Assembly (NCBI RefSeq): GCF_000299335.2
Contig: NZ_CP004387.1
Span: 1,860,001 to 1,924,000, forward strand
DNA from: Isoalcanivorax pacificus W11-5
GTDB lineage: Bacteria > Pseudomonadota > Gammaproteobacteria > Pseudomonadales > Alcanivoracaceae
Reading direction: 5' to 3'
Length of the DNA: 64,000 nt
The translations under genes were made by a program, and so were the position numbers. Below the pieces are notes generated by a model. It saw only the letters and a list, made by a program, of their open reading frames with translations, was not told where the DNA came from and ran no database searches. Positions 1 through 11,200 of the stretch are shown in pieces (position 1 is the stretch's first letter; every line of letters begins with the position of its first letter).

Positions 1-180
1 CTCCCGTTCTGATTCTGACTCGTGTGCCGCTGCGGGTTCTGCCAACCCGCGCGGTGATGAGTAAAAAGGTTAAAAAACGTGAACACACTCGCCAGTGATC
101 CGGCGTCGCGGCTGGGGTATGGTGTCGTCCGGAAGGCCCGCGGTGCGGGCCGCAGGCAGATCAGATCGGGAATATCCGCT
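1..180. other. Left edge, possible 3' end of an upstream gene, plus a hairpin
   Basis: Two plus-strand frames are open from the window edge: one stops with TAA at 62-64 and another with TGA at 96-98, the latter ending in a Lys/Arg-rich tail. Either could be the last codons of a gene lying to the left; the sequence does not decide between them. A perfect 7-bp hairpin (GGCCCGC, loop GGT, GCGGGCC) lies at 135-151, just upstream of the thioesterase start. It has no T-tract. Confidence 0.3.
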
Positions 181-954
181 ATGACGTTTGATGAGATCCT
201 GGCGCAGGTAACGGACAGCGCTGCGCAGATTCCGGAAGGCTGGGGGCAGGGACGGGCGTGCTTTGGCGGGTTGGTGGCAGCGGTGCTGTATGCGCCGCTG
301 GGGCGGTTGATCAACGACCGGCCGGTGCGGTCGATCACGGTGTCGTTTGTCGGCCCGGTGGCACCGGGGCCGGTGACGCTGGAAACCGAGATCCTGCGCA
401 CCGGCAAGTCGGTGACCCAGGCACAGAGCCGTCTGCGCCAGAACGGGGAAACGCTGGCGGTGATGCTGGCCAGTTTCGGCAAGGCGCGCAGTTCGGAAAT
501 CAGTGTGCCGTCCGCTGCCGCGCCAAAGGCGAAACGCCCCGAGGAAGGGATGCCGATGCCGAGGGTGAAAGGGCTGGTGCCGGATTTCACCTTCCACTTT
601 GATTTCCGCTGGGTCGAGGGCGATGCGCCGTTCAGCCGCAGTGACCGTGGCCTGATCGGTGGCTGGGTGCGCTTTGCCGAGCCGACGCAGCACAACGGCG
701 TGGCGTCATTGCTGGCGCTGGTGGATGCCTGGCCGCCGGCCGTGCTGCCGATGTATTCGCGTCCGGCACCGGGCAGCAGCCTCACCTGGACCATCGAGTT
801 TCTGCAGGACGGGCCGTTTACCGGCGAGTGGTGGCAGTATCGGGCCGATACCGAGTACGCCAGCGAGGGCTATTGCCATGCGGCGGCCAACCTGTGGAAC
901 GACCGGGGCGAGATGGTGGCCATCAGCCGGCAGACAGTGACGGTGTTTATCTAG
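181..954 (+). CDS. Acyl-CoA thioesterase-like (double hotdog) protein
   Basis: A 257-residue protein that looks like the TesB/PaaI-like thioesterase family, which hydrolyses acyl-CoA to free acid and CoA in the cytoplasm. The N-terminal half carries the hotdog pattern, with GACFGG-like glycine-rich text (GRACFGGLVAA) and an S-I-T-V-S-F-V-G-P strand. The C-terminal half repeats it (LIGGWVRF, LTWTIEFLQ, YCHAAANLWN). I chose ATG 181 over the more upstream ATG 79, because homology-like sequence begins at MTFDEIL and the segment from 79 is low-complexity and Arg-rich. Only a weak ribosome site (TCGGGA) precedes it. It stands alone and converges with the MerR gene. Acyl chain specificity cannot be read from sequence. 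Confidence 0.7.
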   Translation: MTFDEILAQVTDSAAQIPEGWGQGRACFGGLVAAVLYAPLGRLINDRPVRSITVSFVGPVAPGPVTLETEILRTGKSVTQAQSRLRQNGETLAVMLASFGKARSSEISVPSAAAPKAKRPEEGMPMPRVKGLVPDFTFHFDFRWVEGDAPFSRSDRGLIGGWVRFAEPTQHNGVASLLALVDAWPPAVLPMYSRPAPGSSLTWTIEFLQDGPFTGEWWQYRADTEYASEGYCHAAANLWNDRGEMVAISRQTVTVFI

Positions 955-961
955 GGAAAGA

Positions 962-988
962 GGCAGGGCGGGTGGCACCCGCTCTGCC
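962..988. terminator. Hairpin between convergent genes
   Basis: GGCAGGGCGGGT, loop GGC, ACCCGCTCTGCC gives a 12-bp stem with one G-T wobble between the thioesterase stop (954) and the MerR stop (1004). There is no U-tract on either strand, so termination here is plausible but not typical. Confidence 0.4.
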
Positions 989-1003
989 CGGTAGAAGGCG
1001 TGT

Positions 1004-1861
1004 TCAGGCTTCGTTCTGTTCGCTGCGTTGCTGTTCCAGATGGGTCAGCACGTTGGCCAGCCGGTCCACCAGCACCTTGTTGATCGACTTGTCGAGGATG
1101 CGTGCCAGCTCGGCGGACACCACCATGTCGGCCAGCGGACGCACGCGCTGGATGAAGTGGGCCAGGTTCGGCACGTCCTCGCCGCGCGGCAGGTCGTTCT
1201 CGCCGTATTTTTTGTCGATCAGGTGCGTGGTCACCAGGCGCACGAAACCTTCGGCGATGCGGTCCACTTCATAGCGCACCTTGTTCACTTCATCCAGCAG
1301 GGCTTCCAGCGGGATGCCGGCGGCCACCAGCTCGCGCCCGGCGCTGAGCACACGTGGGCTGGGCACGCGCAGGCGGTCGCCTTCGGGGATGATGTAGCCG
1401 AGGTTGACGGCCTTGAGCAGCACGTCCTGGGTCAGGTGGTCGCCGAAATACTCCAGCAGCTCTTCATAGCTGATGTAGGAGGGCGCTTCGTCGCTCCAGG
1501 GGCTGGTGACGACCACTTCCAGGCCGAGGATATCGTTCAGGTCGCGGCCCTGTTCCCAGGCGGTCAGCAGGTCGCGGATATTGGCCAGGGTGAAGCCCCG
1601 GTTGAGCAATTGGCCGATGATACGCAGGCGTGCCAGGTGCACATCGCTGTAGATGCCGGTGCGGCCGCGTTTCTCCGGCGGCGGCAGCAGGCCACGATCC
1701 TGGTAGGCACGGACGTTGCGCACGGTGGTGTCTGCCGCGCGGGCCAGTTCATCGATGGTGAATTCTCGTCCTTCCTGACGTTCCACTGTTGCAGGCGACT
1801 GGCGCACATACTTGCGCAGGCTCTGGAAGATGGCAGTGGGGGTCATTTGAGTTGGTTTCAT
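1004..1861 (-). CDS. MerR-family transcriptional regulator
   Basis: 285 residues. The winged-helix MerR DNA-binding domain sits at about residues 33-105: FTIDELARAADTTVRNVRAY, then GLLPPPEKRGRTGIYSDVHL and a following helix pair. The N-terminal extension before it is about 30 residues. The long C-terminal part (about 110-285) is helical and lacks the paired cysteines of metal-sensing MerR proteins, so a small organic ligand or a protein signal is more likely than a metal. The gene is monocistronic, between the convergent thioesterase and the YgiQ gene, which is read in the same direction from further upstream. Its target is unknown. Confidence 0.8.
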   Translation of the reverse strand: MKPTQMTPTAIFQSLRKYVRQSPATVERQEGREFTIDELARAADTTVRNVRAYQDRGLLPPPEKRGRTGIYSDVHLARLRIIGQLLNRGFTLANIRDLLTAWEQGRDLNDILGLEVVVTSPWSDEAPSYISYEELLEYFGDHLTQDVLLKAVNLGYIIPEGDRLRVPSPRVLSAGRELVAAGIPLEALLDEVNKVRYEVDRIAEGFVRLVTTHLIDKKYGENDLPRGEDVPNLAHFIQRVRPLADMVVSAELARILDKSINKVLVDRLANVLTHLEQQRSEQNEA

Positions 1862-1971
1862 GGGCGCGATGATAGCGAGGATTTCCCTTTTTCACCACCG
1901 GCCACTGGGGACGAATTATCCGAAAGTCGAAGCCGGTGGCCGGAGCGCCACCGGGTGTGCACTGAATGACG

Positions 1972-4182
<2,211 letters not shown>

Positions 4183-4241
4183 CAGGCGTATACCAGGAAC
4201 AGCGGGGCGCCCAGTGTACCTGAAAGCCGCCGCCGCAATAA

Positions 4242-4263
4242 GCGCCCCGGCAGTCCGGGGCGC
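4242..4263 (-). terminator. GC-rich hairpin downstream of the alpha/beta hydrolase
   Basis: Perfect 9-bp stem GCGCCCCGG / CCGGGGCGC with a 4-nt loop, starting 7 bp past the stop of the leftward hydrolase gene. In that direction it is followed by TTATT, a weak U-tract. Confidence 0.5.
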
Positions 4264-4269
4264 GACAGG

Positions 4270-5265
4270 TCAGTGGCTGCGCTGCCGGCGCGCTTCGCGC
4301 CAGTGGCTGCGCAGGGCGCGGGCGGTCAGTGCCGGGGCTTCCAGCATCGGCAGGTGGCCCACATCCTTGAAGATGCAGGTGCGTGCATGCGGGATCAGTT
4401 GCTTGAAGGTGGCGGCACAGCTCACATCCAGCACCTCATCGCGGTCTCCCCACATGATCAGGGTGGGGCAGCGGATATCGGCGAACAGGTCATTGGGGTC
4501 TTCGTCGATTTCCAGCAGGTCGCGGAAGATACGGTGGTTGACCGGGTAGCGGTGCGCCATTTCGCGGTACAGCAGCGGCGTCAGCAACGCGGACAGGCTG
4601 TGGCGGTTACGGTGCGTGGTGATGCGGAACAGCCGCGCCACATCCAGCAGGGTGCGCGGGATCAGCGGGTTCTCGCCACGCAGCAGCGCGGTTTCGAAAT
4701 CGCTCATGTTGTGGCCGCGCATGCCGGCGGAGTTCATCAGCGTCAGGCTGAGGACATCGTCCTGGGCGCGTGCTGCGACGATACCGGCAATGGCGCCGCC
4801 CATGGAGTTGCCAACGATGTGCACCGGGCCGAGTTTGAGCAGGCCGAGCATGCGATGGATGCGTTCCGCCTGGGTGGCCAGGCGATAGTTGGAGCTGGCA
4901 ATGAAATGGCTTTCGCCAAAGCCGGCCAGGTCCGGAATGATCAGGTGGTAACGGCGCGCCAGCAGGCCGGCCATGAACAGCCAGTTTTCCTTGTTGGCAC
5001 CGAAGCCGTGCAGCAGTACCACGGTCTCGCCATCGGCACGACCGCCTTCCAGGAAGGTGATGCGGTGCTGGTCGAGCCAGACGTGGCGCCGTTTCAGGCC
5101 GGACACGGCGATCTGGCTGCGGCGCGCCATATTCCAGAGCGAGCGGGTCGGTTTCCAGCGTGCCAGTTCCGCAGCGTCCGGGGTATAGCGGCTGTTGGCC
5201 AGGAAAGGCTGGCCGATGGTCTCCACGAAAGAAGCGCTGACGGTGTTCGAGGCGGCGTTTTTCAT
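4270..5265 (-). CDS. Alpha/beta-fold hydrolase
   Basis: 331 residues with the alpha/beta hydrolase fold. The oxyanion-hole motif is HGFG; the nucleophile elbow is GNSMGG (Ser). The acid sits near MWGDRDEVLD and the catalytic His near KDVGHLPMLEAP. This arrangement is common in lipases/esterases and meta-cleavage-type hydrolases; the substrate is unknown. I placed the start at MKNAASN (ATG at 5265), because the open frame upstream of it is unlike coding sequence and contains a perfect inverted repeat. The next gene upstream on the same strand is a diiron-like metal-dependent hydrolase. The long gap with an operator-like repeat suggests independent transcription. Confidence 0.8.
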   Translation of the reverse strand: MKNAASNTVSASFVETIGQPFLANSRYTPDAAELARWKPTRSLWNMARRSQIAVSGLKRRHVWLDQHRITFLEGGRADGETVVLLHGFGANKENWLFMAGLLARRYHLIIPDLAGFGESHFIASSNYRLATQAERIHRMLGLLKLGPVHIVGNSMGGAIAGIVAARAQDDVLSLTLMNSAGMRGHNMSDFETALLRGENPLIPRTLLDVARLFRITTHRNRHSLSALLTPLLYREMAHRYPVNHRIFRDLLEIDEDPNDLFADIRCPTLIMWGDRDEVLDVSCAATFKQLIPHARTCIFKDVGHLPMLEAPALTARALRSHWREARRQRSH

Positions 5266-5329
5266 ATTCTGGTCTCGCGTCGTGTCTGCTGTGCGCAGGG
5301 TCAGGTTGCAGACGATACTCACCCAAACA

Positions 5330-5349
5330 GTGACATTGTTCGATGTCAC
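5330..5349. promoter_or_regulatory. Operator-like inverted repeat upstream of the alpha/beta hydrolase
   Basis: GTGACAT-N6-ATGTCAC is a perfect inverted repeat with 7-bp arms, 65-84 bp upstream of the hydrolase start codon. Its size and symmetry fit a dimeric HTH repressor or activator. The protein that binds is not identifiable from the window. Confidence 0.5.
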
Positions 5350-5427
5350 ATTGAGCCATAATACGGACGCGGTACGGGGAGAGCCGTGGGCAGCGCGACA
5401 GCCGCCCACGGCGCGAGGGTCAAGGCA

Positions 5428-6273
5428 TCAGGCGGCTTCGGCGGTCTCGGACAGCACGCCCCGCCAGCGCGCCACCAGGGCGCTGTTGTCTTCCTGCCAG
5501 GGATGGAAGCCCGGGCGCAGAAACTGCAGGAAGTCCGGCACGGTGCGGGTCAGCAGGCCGTTGAAGCCGAACAGGCGCCAGGCGCCACGGGCCAGCACCA
5601 GCGGGTTGCGGTGCAGGTTGTCCTGCTTCAGGAACGCCCAGGTGTATTTGGAGGTGTAGCTGGCCAGGGCCAGGCTGGCGGCCAGCAGGATGCGCACGCG
5701 CAGCCGGTAATCGCCGCAGACGTCCTGATACAGGTCGTAGGCGACGGCCTTGTGCTCGATTTCCTCGATGGCGTGCCACATCCACAGGTCGCGCACGGCC
5801 GGGTCCATGCTCTCCAGCAGGGCCGGGTCTTTCAGCAGGCGGTTGGCCAGGATCGCGGTGATGTGCTCCAGCGCGGCGGTGGCGGCCAGCTGCTTTTTCG
5901 CGGACAGGCGCTCGCGGCCCTGCTTGATCAGATAGCGCGCCAGCTTCTGGCCGCCCTCGGCCTGTTCGCGATAGCCCTGGGCAGCAAGCATCTTGTTGAA
6001 GGTGTCGTGTTCGAGCGAGTGCATCGCTTCCTGGCCAATAAAGCCGGAGATTTCCTTCTGCCGTTCCGGGTCCTTGACCGTGTCGCGGAAGGCGCGCACG
6101 GCATCGACGAAAAAGCGCTCGCCATCGGGGAAAGTGAGCGAGAGGGCATTCAGAAAGTGTGACAGCACCGGATCATTGTCGAACCAGTGCTTCGGTACCC
6201 CGGCGAAATCAAAATCCATCCGCTGCGGCGTGATGGTGAGGGTATTGGCCGGCTTTTTTTTCCGCGACCGCAT
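5428..6273 (-). CDS. Metal-dependent hydrolase-like protein (PF10118 type)
   Basis: 281 residues resembling the predicted metal-dependent hydrolase family with a ferritin-like arrangement of acidic residues and histidines. Visible metal-ligand candidates are the E-x-x-H motifs (GQEAMHSLEHDTFN and WHAIEEIEHKAVAYD). The start is ATG 6273, because a good ribosome site (GAGGAG, 6-nt spacer) precedes it; the frame stays open further upstream without coding character. It is divergent from the AraC-family regulator at 6415, a layout often seen when the regulator controls its neighbour. Members often sit near lipid or alkane metabolism genes; the reaction is unknown. Confidence 0.75.
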   Translation of the reverse strand: MRSRKKKPANTLTITPQRMDFDFAGVPKHWFDNDPVLSHFLNALSLTFPDGERFFVDAVRAFRDTVKDPERQKEISGFIGQEAMHSLEHDTFNKMLAAQGYREQAEGGQKLARYLIKQGRERLSAKKQLAATAALEHITAILANRLLKDPALLESMDPAVRDLWMWHAIEEIEHKAVAYDLYQDVCGDYRLRVRILLAASLALASYTSKYTWAFLKQDNLHRNPLVLARGAWRLFGFNGLLTRTVPDFLQFLRPGFHPWQEDNSALVARWRGVLSETAEAA

Positions 6274-6414
6274 ACGTTTCTCCTCGGTGCTAAAGGCACG
6301 ATGACTGACTGCATGGCACAGCCTTGAGGCGCACCGGGCCTTTACCCGGTGTCTGCACGGCATTATGTTGGCCACGCGGAAGTGGAAAGTCTGGTGTCGG
6401 GAGGCCATTTTCAG

Positions 6415-7461
6415 GTGAATTCAGGCCAGCAGAAGACATTGTTGCAGAACCGGCCCGGCGTGCCGGCGGTATATCTGCTGTTGTTGTGCGATGTGATACG
6501 TGGTCTCGGGCATGACGACGCGACGTTACTGGAAGGGCTCGGCGTCACCCGCAGCAGCCTGCTGCAACCGGATGCCCGGGCGCCCCTTGCCGTCTGCCAT
6601 ACGGCTTGCCAGCGCGCCGTGGCGCTGGCCGGGGAGCAGGGCCTGGGGCTGATCTACGCGCGCGCACTGAAAGTCAGCCTGCATGGCCCGCTGGGCATGA
6701 TGGCGCTGTCCAGCCCCTCCGTGGGCGCGGCCATCGATGCGGCGGCGCGTTACGTCACGCTGCGCGCGCCGTTTCTGGCGGTGCGGTATGAAACTGACGG
6801 CGATACCGCCGCCATCACGCTTGAGGCCCTGTGGGATCTTGGCGATCTGGAAATCTTCATTCTCGAAGTGATGCTGGTGAGCCTGGCGCACATGGCCGAG
6901 CAACTGATGGGGGAGCCGCTGACCGGGGCTGAAATCCATATGCGCGGCGCTGAGCCCGCATATCTGGCCCGCCAGGCTGCCCAGGTGCCGGCGCGCATGC
7001 GCTACGAGCAACCCGTGTGCCAGTTGCGTGTCCCGCAGTCGTATTTCATGGCCTCACCCCGCCTGGCTGATCCGGCTATCGCTGCGCTGGCGCGGGAACA
7101 GTGCGAACAGGAATTCCGCCAGTTGTTTGCCGCCGGAGAAAGCCAGGTCATGCACGTGGCGCAGCGCCTGCAACAGGTGCCGGAAGGTGAGCCGCTGCCC
7201 GGCCTGGAAGAGATGGCCGCTGTCCTGCATACCTCCAGCCGCACACTGAAGCGACGTTTGCAGGAGGAAGGTGCCAACTATCGGGATCTGGTCGATGCGG
7301 AATTGCAGCAGCGTGCCTGCCGCCTGCTCGGTGACACCCGGCTCGGCGTGAGCGAAGTGGCGTATCAGCTGGGCTATAACGATGTGTCGAATTTTTCCCG
7401 TGCGTTTCGTCGCTGGACAGGGCAGACGCCGCGCGAGTGGCGTGGGGCGCGAGAGCGGTAA
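6415..7461 (+). CDS. AraC-family transcriptional regulator
   Basis: About 348 residues. The N-terminal part matches the arabinose-binding-like domain found in OruR/ArgR-type AraC proteins. The C-terminal ~90 residues hold the two-helix-turn-helix AraC domain: MAAVLHTSSRTLKRRLQEEG, then VAYQLGYNDVSNFSRAFRRW and the closing TGQTPREWR. A GTG at 6349 also opens the frame, but GTG 6415 has GGGAGG 10 nt upstream and gives the usual family length. It is divergent from the metal-dependent hydrolase (6273), so it probably controls that gene and perhaps the hydrolase beyond it. Confidence 0.85.
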   Translation: MNSGQQKTLLQNRPGVPAVYLLLLCDVIRGLGHDDATLLEGLGVTRSSLLQPDARAPLAVCHTACQRAVALAGEQGLGLIYARALKVSLHGPLGMMALSSPSVGAAIDAAARYVTLRAPFLAVRYETDGDTAAITLEALWDLGDLEIFILEVMLVSLAHMAEQLMGEPLTGAEIHMRGAEPAYLARQAAQVPARMRYEQPVCQLRVPQSYFMASPRLADPAIAALAREQCEQEFRQLFAAGESQVMHVAQRLQQVPEGEPLPGLEEMAAVLHTSSRTLKRRLQEEGANYRDLVDAELQQRACRLLGDTRLGVSEVAYQLGYNDVSNFSRAFRRWTGQTPREWRGARER

Positions 7462-7515
7462 GGTGTGCGCTCTTTCCATTCCGCGGCACGACCTGACTGA
7501 CGGGTAGCGGCTAAA

Positions 7516-7543
7516 AAAAAGGGCGGAAAATTCCGCCCTTTTT
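7516..7543. terminator. Bidirectional rho-independent terminator
   Basis: A-tract, GGGCGGAA, loop AA, TTCCGCCC, T-tract. It lies between the convergent AraC gene and rne and can terminate both, having A/T runs on both sides. Confidence 0.9.
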
Positions 7544-7562
7544 CATTTTTGCTGCGTACGAA

Positions 7563-10478
7563 TCAGCTATCCGATCCGCTTTGCTCCGTTTCCCGGCGCG
7601 CTGCTTCCAGTTGCTGGCGACGCAGCACGCGTGGATCGTTGGAAGCGCGTCCGCCACTGGGCTGGGCGGCCGGAGCTGCGGCTTCTGCCTCTGCCGGTTG
7701 AGCGGCCGGTTGCGGCGCGGTGCCGGTTTCGGTCTTCACTTCCGTTTCAGTGACGACGTCAGCGATGGCTGCTGCGGGGGCTTCTTCAGCGGCCGGCGTC
7801 ACATCGGCCGGCACCTCGGCTTCGACCTCGGTGGCCGGTGTTTCGGCGACGGGGGCGTTAACGGTGTCGGTGGTCTGTTCTTCCGGTTGCGCCGGTGTTG
7901 CCTCGGCTTCAGCCTCAACGCCAACCACTTCTGGCGCGGCATTGTCGGCCTGGGCTACGGGTTCGGCCGGTGCCGTGTTGTCAGCCGGGGCCGTGTCTGC
8001 GGCAACCGGTGCTTGCTCGGTTTGAGCTGCTTCGTCGGCGCTGGCGGCTGTCCCGGTCCGGGGTGCTTCCGGAGTCGCTTCGGTGACGACAACGGTGCTG
8101 GCGGTGGCCGCTGCAATAATGGCGGCTTCTTCGGCTTCGTTGCTGTCATCGCGTTGACGGCGTGGACGCTGGCGCTGACGCAGCGGACGATCATCCTTCA
8201 CATGGGTACGGCGCTCGGCGCTGTCCTGTTCGCGGATGGTGTTGTGGTCGTCCTGGTTGTCGCTGTCGGCACTGTTGTCCTGCCGGGCGGCCGGCTGTTC
8301 CGTGTTGCTGTTGCCACCGCGGCCACGGTTGCGGCGACGGCGGCGGCCGGGACGTTCCTGGGCCTGGCCGTCGTCATTGCGCGGGGCATTGTTATCCGGG
8401 CGTGCAGCGGCTTTGTCCTGGTTGCCCTTGTTGTCGGCGTCCTGGTCATTCTGGCGCGGCTGGCGCTCCGGGCGTTCGGCACGTTCCGCTCGCTCCGGGC
8501 GGTTGTCGTTGCGCGCACCCTTGCCACCATCGCGATTGCCGTCACGCAGCTTGTCGCGGTTGCTGTCGTCACGGGCATTGCGCTGCGGCTTGTCGTTGTC
8601 GCTGCGCTTGTCGTCACGCTTGCTGTCGCGTTCGTTATCGCGCTTGTCGTCACGTTTGTCGTTGTCACGACGGTTGCCGCGCTGCTCGGTGCCGCCACGG
8701 CGGTTGCGGGCATTGCGGTTGTCGTTGCCGCGACGATTTGCCGGCTGGCTACGTTGTGTTTTCGGTTTGGTGCGCTTTTCCGGTTGTTCTTCGCTCTTGA
8801 AAATGCGTGCCAGGAACGCGAAGAAGCGTTCCCACAGGCCGGGTTCGGCGACCGGTTTCGGCGGCGGCGGGGCGGTGTCCGGAGCCACCAGCTTGACGGC
8901 CGCTTCCTGGCGCTTGATCTCGGTATCCTGCGCGGACACCAGGGTCGGGTCTTCTTCGCCTTCCAGCAGCGCCACTTCGTGGCTGACCAGATCCGACTGC
9001 ACCTGATCGTCGCGGATACGCTGCACTTCAAAGTGCGGCGTTTCCAGATTCTGGTTCGGGATGATCAGCACGCGTACTTTGTAGCGGCCCTCGATATCAC
9101 GCAGTGCCTGGCGCTTTTCGTTCAGCAGGTAGGTGGCCACCGCCACCGGCACCTGGGCCTGGATTTCGCCGGTCCGCTCTTTCATTACCTCTTCCTCGAC
9201 CAGACGCAGGATCGAGAGGGCGAGGGATTTCACGTCGCGGATATGGCCCTGGCCGTTACAGCGCGGGCAGACAATGCTGGAGGTTTCACCCAGTGACGGG
9301 CGCAGGCGCTGGCGCGACAGTTCCATCAGGCCAAAGCGGGAAATGCGGCCCACCTGGACGCGCGCACGGTCGGCTTCCAGCGCTTCGCGCATGCGGTTTT
9401 CCACATCGCGCTGGTTGCGGGCCGGGCCCATGTCGATAAAGTCGACCACGATCAGGCCGCCGATGTCGCGCAGGCGCAACTGGCGGGCGATCTCGTCGGC
9501 CGCTTCCAGGTTGGTCTGCAGTGCGGTTTCCTCGATGTCGGCGCCTTTGGTGGCGCGCGAGGAGTTGATGTCGATGGACACCAGCGCTTCGGTCGGGTCG
9601 ATCACGATGGAGCCGCCGGAAGGCAGTTTCACTTCACGGCGGAAGGCGGTCTCGATCTGCGATTCGATCTGGTAGCGGGAGAACAGCGGTGTCTCGTCCC
9701 GGTACAGCTTGATTTTGTGCGAGAAGTCGCTCATCACCTGGCTGACGAAGCCGTTGGCTTCGGCGAACGTCTCTTCGGAATCGATCAGGACTTCACCGAT
9801 GTCCTTGCGCAGGTAATCGCGGATGGCACGGATGATGACGTTGGATTCCTGGTACACCAGGAACGGCGCCGGGCGCTCGTTGGCGGCGGTGCTGATGGAA
9901 TCCCACAGTTTCAGCAGGTAGTTGAGGTCCCACTGCAGCTCTTCGGCGGAGCGGCCGAGGCCGGCGGTGCGCACGATCACACCCATGTCATTGGGGATGG
10001 TCAGGGCGTTCATGGCTTCTTTCAGTTCCTGACGCTCATCACCCTCGATACGGCGGGAAATACCACCGGCGCGCGGGTTGTTCGGCATCAGGACCAGATA
10101 ACGGCCAGCCAGGCTGATGAAGGTGGACAGGGCAGCGCCCTTGTTGCCCCGTTCTTCCTTGTCGACCTGGACGATCACTTCCTGGCCTTCGCGGATCACA
10201 TCCTTGATGTTGATGCGACCCTGGATGTCTTTCGGGTCCTTGCTGAAGTACTGGCGGGAAATTTCCTTCAGTGGCAGAAAGCCATGACGCTCGGCGCCGA
10301 AATCGACGAAGGCGGCTTCAAGGGAGGGTTCGACGCGGGTGATCTTGCCTTTGTAGATGTTGGCTTTTTTCTGTTCCCGGGTGCGGTGTTCGATGTCCAG
10401 ATCGTACAGACGCTGACCATCGACAAGCGCGACGCGAACCTCTTCCGGGTGCGTCGCATTGATAAGCATACGTTTCAT
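7563..10478 (-). CDS. rne: Ribonuclease E
   Basis: 971 residues. Essential endoribonuclease that starts mRNA decay, processes rRNA and tRNA, and scaffolds the degradosome at the inner membrane. The catalytic half is canonical and keeps E. coli numbering: S1 domain about 36-125, catalytic Asp303 (SIDIN) and Asp346 (VVDFIDM), Zn-link Cys404/Cys407 (CPRC). After about residue 545 a short amphipathic segment ([17 protein letters not shown]) looks like the membrane-targeting helix. It is followed by a long unstructured tail: first an Arg/Asn/Asp-rich RNA-binding-like tract with many RDDKRDN-type units, then an Ala/Glu/Thr/Pro-rich acidic tract. The start ATG 10478 (MKRMLINAT) is the family start. 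A leader of about 600 nt may serve autoregulation. Confidence 0.97.
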   Translation of the reverse strand: MKRMLINATHPEEVRVALVDGQRLYDLDIEHRTREQKKANIYKGKITRVEPSLEAAFVDFGAERHGFLPLKEISRQYFSKDPKDIQGRINIKDVIREGQEVIVQVDKEERGNKGAALSTFISLAGRYLVLMPNNPRAGGISRRIEGDERQELKEAMNALTIPNDMGVIVRTAGLGRSAEELQWDLNYLLKLWDSISTAANERPAPFLVYQESNVIIRAIRDYLRKDIGEVLIDSEETFAEANGFVSQVMSDFSHKIKLYRDETPLFSRYQIESQIETAFRREVKLPSGGSIVIDPTEALVSIDINSSRATKGADIEETALQTNLEAADEIARQLRLRDIGGLIVVDFIDMGPARNQRDVENRMREALEADRARVQVGRISRFGLMELSRQRLRPSLGETSSIVCPRCNGQGHIRDVKSLALSILRLVEEEVMKERTGEIQAQVPVAVATYLLNEKRQALRDIEGRYKVRVLIIPNQNLETPHFEVQRIRDDQVQSDLVSHEVALLEGEEDPTLVSAQDTEIKRQEAAVKLVAPDTAPPPPKPVAEPGLWERFFAFLARIFKSEEQPEKRTKPKTQRSQPANRRGNDNRNARNRRGGTEQRGNRRDNDKRDDKRDNERDSKRDDKRSDNDKPQRNARDDSNRDKLRDGNRDGGKGARNDNRPERAERAERPERQPRQNDQDADNKGNQDKAAARPDNNAPRNDDGQAQERPGRRRRRNRGRGGNSNTEQPAARQDNSADSDNQDDHNTIREQDSAERRTHVKDDRPLRQRQRPRRQRDDSNEAEEAAIIAAATASTVVVTEATPEAPRTGTAASADEAAQTEQAPVAADTAPADNTAPAEPVAQADNAAPEVVGVEAEAEATPAQPEEQTTDTVNAPVAETPATEVEAEVPADVTPAAEEAPAAAIADVVTETEVKTETGTAPQPAAQPAEAEAAAPAAQPSGGRASNDPRVLRRQQLEAARRETEQSGSDS

Positions 10479-11085
10479 GTGTCTACCACATTCAGTGGCA
10501 GCCAGCGCAGAGCGCCCGTAGGGGGCGGCAGACCGGGGCAGGGCATGGGCAGCGGTGAAATAAGCGCCGGCGCGGGAACGGGATAGCCTTGTCAGGGAAC
10601 ATCCTTTCCTGCTGCTGGCACGAGCCGGTCTCGCCGGCAGGGTGCTGTCCGTACTGCTGATCCCCGTGTCGATTGCGGAGAGTCATACCAGGGACACGGG
10701 CGGGCCGAAGCGGTTCAGGCCGGGCCGCGGGCGTGTGCCCTTCAGTTTGCCGCGGGCCGCTCTCCCGAAGGGGCGTCCCGCGTGGCATCTCTTGTCGTCA
10801 GTGTCTGTCGCCCAGTGTGCTGGGCGTCTCTGCAGGCCACCAGGGTTGTTGAATCGCCATCCGCGCAATGGGCGTTATGATGGCGCCAGTCAATCAATCG
10901 GGTGTGTTGCCTGCGACGCTGTGCGTGTGGCACAGGCGTCATATCACAGTGTTCGCTATCTTTGCTGTCGGGCGGAGCCAGGCCACGCGGATGGCGAGCG
11001 CGCTTGAAGTAAACAAGGCGCAGGGTCCGCAGCTACCGGCGAATGTTCGCATCGCGTCGCCGGGGCCGGTCCAGGCCGACAGCCG
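10479..11085 (-). other. Long non-coding leader of rne
   Basis: About 600 bp with no credible gene; small open frames here have no ribosome site or family features. If the promoter at 11086-11115 is right, this is the rne 5' untranslated region. In E. coli a long structured rne leader mediates feedback cleavage by RNase E; whether that holds here is inference. Confidence 0.5.
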
Positions 11086-11115
11086 ACTATAGCAGCAAAA
11101 TGACAGCGACATCAA
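11086..11115 (-). promoter_or_regulatory. Candidate sigma-70 promoter of rne
   Basis: Read leftward: TTGATG, 18-bp spacer, TATAGT. It is divergent from the rluC promoter about 75 bp away. The predicted transcript start is near 11079. Confidence 0.5.
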
Positions 11116-11188
11116 TCAGATAGCGGTTTGTGGCAAGCGGGGCCGGCGCCATGCAACGTGCATGATGCATTGGCGGCGGACAGGCCCT

Positions 11189-11200
11189 AGAATCGCCGCC
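11189..11200 (+). promoter_or_regulatory. -10 element abutting the rluC start codon
   Basis: CCTAGAATCGCCGCC directly precedes ATG 11201. TAGAAT at 11189-11194 would place the transcript start at about the A of the ATG, giving a leaderless or nearly leaderless message. The -35 is weak (ATGCAT at 18 bp). The same CCTAGAAT core occurs at yceD and acpP. Confidence 0.5.

Noticed and set aside
57-98. 13-codon Lys-rich open frame starting MSKKVKK
   Set aside because: No ribosome site; may only be the end of an upstream gene in the same frame.
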